Shown: positions 19,348 to 22,890 of the stretch, piece by piece
Position numbering within the stretch: the stretch's first letter is position 1
Layout of the letters: each line of letters starts with the position of its first letter
Virus record (IMG/VR): IMGVR_UViG_3300034112_002980
Coordinates: 1 to 22,890 of that record
Source: a virus
Length of the DNA stretch: 22,890 nucleotides
Direction: 5' to 3' (one strand)
Notes under the pieces: generated by a model
Seen by the model: the letters and a program-made list of their open reading frames with translations, nothing else
What the model was told of the DNA's origin: nothing
The model's database searches: none
Translations under genes and position numbers: made by a program

Positions 19348-19566
19348 ATGAAGCATTATCCCTCTTACGAGGCTCGCCTAGAAGCCGACCGGCAAGCCCA
19401 GCATTCTGGCTATGGCATCAGGAAGTTCCATTGCGCTGACGGCACCATCAAATGGGAAGCCTATGGCTGGGAGCGCCTGACCGAGCTTTCTACGCACGAC
19501 ACCTCCTACGGCTTGTTCGACCACAAGTGGGAAGCTGAATACTATTTCAACTCCATCGTTCATTGA
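19348..19566 (+). CDS. Hypothetical 72-residue protein
   Basis: A protein rich in aromatic and charged residues: MKHYPSYEARLEADRQAQHS, then GYGIRKFHCADGTIKWEAYG and HKWEAEYYFNSIVH. The 'DGTIKWEAY' strand and final helix look like a small alpha/beta fold. It starts 17 bases after leader module 4 and is followed two bases later by the next gene. The function is unknown. Confidence 0.6.
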   Translation: MKHYPSYEARLEADRQAQHSGYGIRKFHCADGTIKWEAYGWERLTELSTHDTSYGLFDHKWEAEYYFNSIVH

Positions 19567-19568
19567 TC

Positions 19569-19859
19569 ATGAAATATATTTCTCGCGAAGAACTCTTGGC
19601 CGTAGGCGCTTCACCCTCTTGGGCCGATGCCACTGTTTTCACTGGCAAGCTTTATGATCAAGCCTTTTCTCAAAGCTGCCGCAATGGCAGCAGCGCTGGC
19701 GGCTTTGCCTCTGGGGAGTTCAATGGAAAGGAAGTAAGCTGCTGGATTGTTCCTCGGTGCATGGGCGGCGGTCGCTGGAGCAGCACCACGCTCTGGAAGG
19801 TCAATGGCAAGCGAGTGGCACAGAAGAAGCTGGTCGATGCCGTTTGTGAAGCTTTGTGA
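19569..19859 (+). CDS. Hypothetical 96-residue protein
   Basis: Begins MKYISREELLAVGASPSWAD. It has a Ser/Gly-rich centre containing two Cys (SQSCRNGSSAGGFASGEFNG, VSCWIVPRCMGGG) and the ending NGKRVAQKKLVDAVCEAL. Four Cys in total could bind metal, but they do not form a standard motif. It is co-transcribed with the previous gene (two-base gap) and followed by a UUCG-loop hairpin five bases after its stop. Confidence 0.6.
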   Translation: MKYISREELLAVGASPSWADATVFTGKLYDQAFSQSCRNGSSAGGFASGEFNGKEVSCWIVPRCMGGGRWSSTTLWKVNGKRVAQKKLVDAVCEAL

Positions 19860-19864
19860 CAAGC

Positions 19865-19880
19865 AGGGGCTTCGGCCCCT
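19865..19880 (+). terminator. UUCG-loop hairpin upstream of leader module 5
   Basis: AGGGGC-TTCG-GCCCCT (19865-19880) has the same stem and loop as the minus-strand terminator at 5590-5605. It is followed by CTCGCCTG and then TATTGT. Confidence 0.65.
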
Positions 19881-19888
19881 CTCGCCTG

Positions 19889-19916
19889 TATTGTTCCTTT
19901 GTCCGGCGGCGACGCC
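19889..19916 (+). promoter_or_regulatory. Leader module 5: TATTGT box and GGCG-GCGA-CGCC hairpin
   Basis: TATTGT (19889-19894), ten bases, then GGCG-GCGA-CGCC (19905-19916), all pairs Watson-Crick. The leader CTTTCCTCTTCTCCC is pyrimidine only and runs to ATG 19932. Confidence 0.6.
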
Positions 19917-19931
19917 CTTTCCTCTTCTCCC

Positions 19932-20192
19932 ATGGCAACCATTCCTACTGTCCATCTCAACGGCACTGGCTTCACTGAGCTGCGCGACGGTTACGCCGCT
20001 GCTTACGACGCCATTGACAAGGCCATTGACGCCTTGGCGAAGGCGGAACTTAACGGAAGGGATTTTTATCCGCAGGCCCCTGGCGCCTACTACCAGGCTC
20101 GTGCTGAACGCGACGATGCCTTTGACCAGCTTCGCGCTGTTCAGTCTTATGTGGGCGAGATGCTCGCTGGCATTTGTGATCAGCGGCGCTGA
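19932..20192 (+). CDS. Hypothetical helical protein
   Basis: This 86-residue protein begins MATIPTVHLNGTGFTELRDG. Helices follow (YAAAYDAIDKAIDALAKAEL), then a conserved-looking NGRDFYPQAPGAYYQARAER and VQSYVGEMLAGICDQR. The 'NGtg...L...Y..A..Ai..a......NgRDfYp' pattern recurs in phage small proteins of unknown role. It is a single-gene unit between two hairpin-promoter modules. Confidence 0.65.
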   Translation: MATIPTVHLNGTGFTELRDGYAAAYDAIDKAIDALAKAELNGRDFYPQAPGAYYQARAERDDAFDQLRAVQSYVGEMLAGICDQRR

Positions 20193-20220
20193 TTGTGACG
20201 ATAAGCAACAGTGATCGTTC

Positions 20221-20244
20221 AGGGGCTGGCAACAGCCCCTTTTT
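20221..20244 (+). terminator. Rho-independent terminator upstream of leader module 6
   Basis: AGGGGCTG (20221-20228) pairs with CAGCCCCT (20233-20240) around GCAA and is followed by a T-run (TTTTT including 20240-20244). It is a standard terminator 28 bases after the preceding stop. Confidence 0.85.
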
Positions 20245-20248
20245 GTCG

Positions 20249-20278
20249 TATTGTTCTCTCAGTCGGGCAGCGATGCCT
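20249..20278 (+). promoter_or_regulatory. Leader module 6: TATTGT box and GGGCA-GCGA-TGCCT hairpin
   Basis: TATTGT (20249-20254), ten bases, then GGGCA-GCGA-TGCCT (20265-20278), five pairs with one G-U. ATG 20285 follows after six bases (CCTCTC). A second in-frame ATG at 20273 is buried in the stem. Confidence 0.6.
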
Positions 20279-20284
20279 CCTCTC

Positions 20285-20812
20285 ATGACCATCACCCTTG
20301 ATTCCTTCCCCTCTGTTGATCGCTACGGCTTTCCCTTGCAAGTGTGCGGACGTTGCGGCGGCTCTGGCGAGCACAGCTACAACCAGCTCCATGGCAGCGT
20401 TTGCTACGGCTGTGATGGCCACGGCGTGCGCCACACCAAGAAGGCCCACAAGGAATTTCAAGATTGGGCTTATGCCCTTAAGCGCCAGCGTGAAGCCATT
20501 GGCCATTCTTTGCAAGTGGGTGATGAACTGGCCATCCTTGAGGCTATAGGAGTGATGAGTACCAAAGTGGTTGGCTGGCATTCCATTGCTTCTATTGAAA
20601 TCACCGACCAAGAATGTGGCTGGAGCATCACTCGCGCTCCTGATGGCACCGAACTGCGCACTCCCACTTGCTGGACCATCATCATCACCTTTGACGATGG
20701 TGAGCGGGTGGAGGCCTCCACTAACAGCGTCTTCCGTAGGAAGGGCTGGGTGGATCCAGCTCCCTATGTAGAGCGCAGCCAAGTGAAGCGTCGCATCAAA
20801 TCTAAAGTGTGA
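20285..20812 (+). CDS. DnaJ-type cysteine-rich protein
   Basis: The 175-residue protein has an N-terminal zinc-binding half-module like the DnaJ central domain. CGRCGGSG (Cys21, Cys24) and CYGCDGHG (Cys40, Cys43) are two CxxCxGxG repeats. After a charged linker helix it has a beta-rich C-terminal half (VGDELAILEAI, VVGWHSIASIEI, CWTIIITFDDGE) and a basic tail (QVKRRIKSKV). No J-domain is present, so it is not a chaperone of DnaJ type; a DNA- or protein-binding role is possible. It is a single-gene unit starting seven bases after a leader hairpin. Confidence 0.7.
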   Translation: MTITLDSFPSVDRYGFPLQVCGRCGGSGEHSYNQLHGSVCYGCDGHGVRHTKKAHKEFQDWAYALKRQREAIGHSLQVGDELAILEAIGVMSTKVVGWHSIASIEITDQECGWSITRAPDGTELRTPTCWTIIITFDDGERVEASTNSVFRRKGWVDPAPYVERSQVKRRIKSKV

Positions 20813-20823
20813 AGCATTGTTAC

Positions 20824-20844
20824 AGGCCCCTTTCCCAGAGGCCT
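20824..20844 (+). terminator. Hairpin upstream of leader module 7
   Basis: AGGCC (20824-20828) pairs with GGCCT (20840-20844) across an 11-base loop; no U-run follows. It is weaker than its counterparts, but the spacing of nine bases to the next TATTGT is the same. Confidence 0.5.
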
Positions 20845-20853
20845 CTCTTGCTC

Positions 20854-20882
20854 TATTGTTCTTTCAACGAGCCGAGAGGCTC
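20854..20882 (+). promoter_or_regulatory. Leader module 7: TATTGT box and GAGCC-GAGA-GGCTC hairpin
   Basis: TATTGT (20854-20859), nine bases (TCTTTCAAC), then GAGCC-GAGA-GGCTC (20869-20882), a perfect 5-bp stem with a GAGA tetraloop. ATG 20903 follows after 20 bases. Confidence 0.6.
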
Positions 20883-20902
20883 ACTACCACGTTCTCAAGA
20901 TC

Positions 20903-21079
20903 ATGCAAACCGTCGCTCTCTTCCGGCTCTTTGAACAAACCCCCGATGGGGCCATTCGCCAGTGTGGCTTCACTGGCCCAGACCATGAAGAAGCCCTGCT
21001 CTGGCAAAAGGAAATGCAGCAGTGTTTCCCGGCCAATCGCCACTGGATACGACCAGTGTTCAATCATGCAGGTGCCTAA
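20903..21079 (+). CDS. Hypothetical 58-residue protein
   Basis: MQTVALFRLFEQTPDGAIRQ followed by CGFTGPDHEEALLWQKEMQQ and CFPANRHWIRPVF. A strand, a helix and a final strand, with the helix start 'tgpdheEAllWqkEM', suggest a compact fold typical of cyanophage small proteins. It heads the last rightward operon after leader module 7. It is not recognised. Confidence 0.6.
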   Translation: MQTVALFRLFEQTPDGAIRQCGFTGPDHEEALLWQKEMQQCFPANRHWIRPVFNHAGA

Positions 21080-21227
21080 TCACCAGCACAACAGCGGCAA
21101 GCCTCCCAAGCGGAGGCTTAAGCCGCAAGCCCTCAGGGCCGCTAAAGCCCGCAGACAAGCCCTTCTCAACCAGCTCCATCATGCAAGACGCAATCAACAT
21201 CCTGGCCATCAGCAACAGAGGCCGTAG
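21066..21227 (+). CDS. Possible small, very basic protein
   Basis: ATG 21066 opens a 53-residue frame, MQVPNHQHNSGKPPKRRLKP followed by QALRAAKARRQALLNQLHHA. It is rich in Arg, Lys, Gln and His, as in nucleic-acid-binding peptides. It overlaps the previous gene by 14 bases and the next by 47. It fills the otherwise empty 101 bases between them, which supports it. Composition bias could also arise by chance. Confidence 0.45.
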   Translation: MQVPNHQHNSGKPPKRRLKPQALRAAKARRQALLNQLHHARRNQHPGHQQQRP

Positions 21228-21369
21228 CCGCATTGGCACCACCATCACCACTGCCATTGTCGAACAAAATCATCACGACAAGCTTTTCATCGTGCTGCCG
21301 CAGTTTAATCAATGTCGATGGATAAAGAAAACAAACGATCCTGATTTTCGCATTATCGGAGAAGACTAA
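21181..21369 (+). CDS. Hypothetical 62-residue protein
   Basis: MQDAINILAISNRGRSRIGT, then TITTAIVEQNHHDKLFIVLP and RWIKKTNDPDFRIIGED. It is beta-rich and basic in the middle. TAATG overlap links it to the next gene. The start lies inside the overlapping basic frame. The leader (CAACCAGCTCCATC) has no Shine-Dalgarno sequence. It is not recognised. Confidence 0.55.
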   Translation: MQDAINILAISNRGRSRIGTTITTAIVEQNHHDKLFIVLPQFNQCRWIKKTNDPDFRIIGED

Positions 21370-21542
21370 TGATTCGTTCAGTGTTTTATTTTGCTTCTGA
21401 AGATGGCTACGAAGATTATGCCCTCACCATTGAAGAGCGTGATCAGCTAAAGACCATCTACGAAGCTGCTGGCACCTCGTTCATCATCAAGGAACTGCCA
21501 AGCGACGAAGAAGACGACGAGCCCCTTTACGAACCTTTCTAA
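21369..21542 (+). CDS. Hypothetical acidic 57-residue protein
   Basis: MIRSVFYFASEDGYEDYALT, then an IEERDQLKTIYEAAGTSF helix and a very acidic end (ELPSDEEDDEPLYEPF). TAATG overlap with the previous gene. An acidic tail of this kind is common in small phage proteins that bind host factors or DNA-binding proteins, but nothing specific is visible. Confidence 0.6.
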   Translation: MIRSVFYFASEDGYEDYALTIEERDQLKTIYEAAGTSFIIKELPSDEEDDEPLYEPF

Positions 21543-21545
21543 ACC

Positions 21546-21872
21546 ATGAAAACCACTATGCGCCCCAAGGCAAGAGCGACCGTCCGCACCTTTCAAGACA
21601 ACAGCCCCTACTTTCCTGCAACGAAGGGCTGCTACCAAGCAACGAGCCTTAAAGAGCTTCTGTTCCACACCAGACTGGCTATGGAAGACCGGGAAGATAC
21701 CATTGCCATCTTTGATGCAGAAGGCTCTTGCAAGGGCCTCTGGAAGCTTTCCACAGAAGGGCATGTGGACAGCGCTGGTGATAGCATTGTCGACCACGAA
21801 GGCTACGAGCTGATGCGCCCTGATACGAAGGAGCAATGGATGTGGAACAAGCTTGTGGAGGAAGTTAAATAA
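21546..21872 (+). CDS. Hypothetical 108-residue protein
   Basis: MKTTMRPKARATVRTFQDNS at the N-terminus, a helix (TSLKELLFHTRLAMEDREDT), then IAIFDAEGSCKGLWKLS and a C-terminal EGYELMRPDTKEQWMWNKLV. The central strand-turn-strand 'IAIFDAEGxCkGLW' looks like a conserved core. It starts three bases after the previous stop and overlaps the next gene by TAATG. The family is unknown. Confidence 0.6.
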   Translation: MKTTMRPKARATVRTFQDNSPYFPATKGCYQATSLKELLFHTRLAMEDREDTIAIFDAEGSCKGLWKLSTEGHVDSAGDSIVDHEGYELMRPDTKEQWMWNKLVEEVK

Positions 21873-22285
21873 TGGGCACTAACTATTTCTTGCATGCTCC
21901 TGCTTGCGAGCATTGCGGCAAAGAGCCGGAAGAGCCCCTGCACCTTGGCAAAAGCTCGGCAGGATGGTGCTTTGGCTTGCACGTGTACCCCGAAAAAGAT
22001 TTACACAATTGGGGCGATATATGGAGCCATATTCATTACAGGGTGGAAGAAAAAGATTATGAAATCAGAAACGAGTATGGAGATTCCATTGATCCTGCTC
22101 TTTTCTTTTCCATTGTTTGGGATAGAAAAGGACGGTCAGAAAAGCTTTTCGACAAGAAATGGTTAGCAGCCAATCACGCTACGATTGGCCCTTGTGGGCT
22201 TGCCAGGCATGCCTTGTATCCTGGCCATTGCATTGGCCATGGTGGCGACGGCCCTTTTGACTACATTATTGGAGAATTCTCGTGA
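21872..22285 (+). CDS. Conserved phage/bacterial protein beginning MGTNYF
   Basis: The 137-residue protein begins MGTNYFLHAPACEHCGKEPE and continues PLHLGKSSAGWCFGLHVYPE. The MGTNYY...CxxC...HIGKSSxGWCF pattern is a widespread phage and bacterial family of unknown function. The two Cys of CEHC, a GWCF Cys and several His could hold a metal. The C-terminal half (HCIGHGGDGPFDYIIGEFS) is Gly/His-rich. Strong family resemblance, no known activity. Its TGA overlaps the next GTG. Confidence 0.75.
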   Translation: MGTNYFLHAPACEHCGKEPEEPLHLGKSSAGWCFGLHVYPEKDLHNWGDIWSHIHYRVEEKDYEIRNEYGDSIDPALFFSIVWDRKGRSEKLFDKKWLAANHATIGPCGLARHALYPGHCIGHGGDGPFDYIIGEFS

Positions 22286-22437
22286 TACTGGTTGATTATT
22301 TCTCTGAAGCCTGCTGCAAGGGCACTGAACTCGTGGAAGGCTGGTATTGGTATGAAGACGATGGGGAAGAAGTGGGAGGGCCGTATGAAGATCAAGAACA
22401 GGCGATTGAAGCGGCAAACAATGGGAAAGGCTGGTGA
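22282..22437 (+). CDS. Small acidic protein ending the rightward block
   Basis: GTGA overlap opens a 51-residue protein, MILVDYFSEACCKGTELVEG then WYWYEDDGEEVGGPYEDQEQ and AIEAANNGKGW. 'GWYWYEDDGEEVGGPYEDxExAIEAAN' is a typical phage minidomain: a strand pair followed by a helix. It is the last gene before the repeats at the right edge. The function is unknown. Confidence 0.6.
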   Translation: MILVDYFSEACCKGTELVEGWYWYEDDGEEVGGPYEDQEQAIEAANNGKGW

Positions 22438-22532
22438 GAACTGGCCAGTGTTGTAATTACTAAAAAAAAATGGAACTCGCCAGCTCGGTATAGTAAATTG
22501 TGGGCAAATGTCCCGGCCAAGGTTGTATTTAG

Positions 22533-22593
22533 GGTCCGGCTGCGAGTGTAACTGAGGTCCGGCTAGTGCTGTGTAACGCGCGCGGGCCCGGCT
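22533..22593. repeat. Short dispersed repeat GGTCCGGCT
   Basis: GGTCCGGCT occurs at 22533-22541 and 22557-22565, with a variant GGCCCGGCT at 22585-22593. Spacings are 24 and 28 bases. The copies mark the transition from phage-like sequence to the tandem repeats. The 95 bases before them (22438-22532) hold no gene; a 9-A run (22462-22470) and TATAGT (22489-22494) are the only marks seen. Confidence 0.6.
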
Positions 22594-22602
22594 GCGCGCC
22601 TA

Positions 22603-22777
22603 TACGCGCGCACGCGCACCCACGCGCGCACGCGCGCCCACGCGCGCACGCGCACCCACGCGCGCACGCGCGCCCACGCGCGCACGCGCACCCACGCGCG
22701 CACGCGCACCCACGCGCGCACGCGCGCCCACGCGCGCACGCGCACCCACGCGCGCACGCGCGCGCACGCGCGCACGC
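22603..22777. repeat. 18-bp tandem repeat of alternating CG/CA steps
   Basis: About 9.7 head-to-tail copies of the 18-mer CACGCGCGCACGCGC[A/G]CC. The variable base follows the order A,G,A,G,A,A,G,A,G. The first copy starts TA instead of CA, and the ninth ends CG instead of CC. Purine-pyrimidine alternation over most of 170 bp favours Z-DNA. Open frames through it encode only Arg-Ala-His-Pro repeats and are not genes. Confidence 0.9.
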
Positions 22778-22790
22778 TGAGCTGTGACGG

Positions 22791-22890
22791 GCTTGTGGGC
22801 GTCGTTGGGCGTCGTTGGGCGTCGTTGGTGCTTGTGGGGGCTTGTGGGGGCTTGTGGGGGCTTGTGGGGGCTTGTGGGCGTCGTTGCGTG
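22791..22890. repeat. 10-bp-period G-rich repeat at the window edge
   Basis: Two related decamers, GTCGTTGGGC (three copies) and CTTGTGGGGG (four copies, then a variant), run in register to the last bases. The plus strand is G-rich towards the edge. No gene is present. It may continue outside the window. Confidence 0.85.

Noticed and set aside
18753-19349. 198-codon minus-strand frame
   Set aside because: It is antisense to two plausible rightward genes and a leader module, and its translation is low in recognisable structure.
20219-20782. 187-codon minus-strand frame
   Set aside because: It is antisense to the DnaJ-type Cys-rich gene and crosses a terminator and a leader module.
22603-22777. 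CRISPR-like array
   Set aside because: Units are head to tail with no unique spacers, and no cas genes are nearby.
22566-22787. Open frames on both strands through the right-edge repeat
   Set aside because: They encode only Arg-Ala-His-Pro repeats dictated by the 18-bp DNA unit and have no start signal.

Overview
The window looks like part of a tailed cyanophage genome, or a close cyanophage-like prophage, probably from a Synechococcus/Cyanobium-type picocyanobacterial host. The grounds are short tightly packed genes with ATGA/TGATG overlaps, a ThyX whose signature carries the Lys-His variant I associate with cyanophage enzymes, a two-component recombination set (annealing protein plus RecB-like exonuclease), a TOPRIM primase-helicase, several small families I associate with picocyanobacteria and their phages, and one HIP1 octamer. 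I see no integrase, tRNA, CRISPR array or insertion sequence. The host assignment is inference.

Layout. Positions 1-840 (+) hold the 3' end of a virion protein gene, a decayed virion gene remnant and one unknown gene. Positions 894-2673 (-) form a lysis cassette: a bimodular endolysin (glucosaminidase plus YkuD-like L,D-transpeptidase fold) preceded by two small membrane proteins. An HNH endonuclease (+) follows. Positions 3237-4885 (-) carry DUF3310, thyX and two small genes. After a divergent hypothetical gene and a small PD-(D/E)XK-like nuclease, positions 5684-10111 (-) form the nucleotide and recombination operon: an RHH-like protein, paralogous small genes, an annealing protein, several small proteins, a RecB-like exonuclease and dCTP deaminase, closed by a UUCG-loop terminator. 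The primase-helicase (10188-12170, +) diverges from it. Positions 12413-13990 (-) are small genes in which two unrelated paralogous families alternate A-B-A-B.

A 415-bp control region (13991-14405) separates this from the rightward block (14406-22437, +), which contains about 24 mostly small genes: an HTH protein resembling small terminase subunits, an RlpA-like secreted protein, a DnaJ-type cysteine-rich protein and many unknowns.

The most interesting feature is a repeated control module in the rightward block. At least seven transcription units begin with a TATTGT-like hexamer, then 9-10 nt, then a 4-6 bp hairpin, usually with a GCGA/GAGA (GNRA) tetraloop. A short pyrimidine-rich leader without Shine-Dalgarno sequence follows, then ATG. 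Stem sequences differ between copies but pairing is kept. In four copies a terminator-like hairpin sits immediately upstream, so each unit appears to be closed and restarted. If the hexamer is a -10 element, the hairpin lies at the extreme 5' end of each mRNA.

The right end (22533-22890) changes abruptly into an 18-bp alternating CG/CA tandem repeat and then a 10-bp-period G-rich repeat running to the window edge. This is either a genuine replicon end or an assembly artefact.
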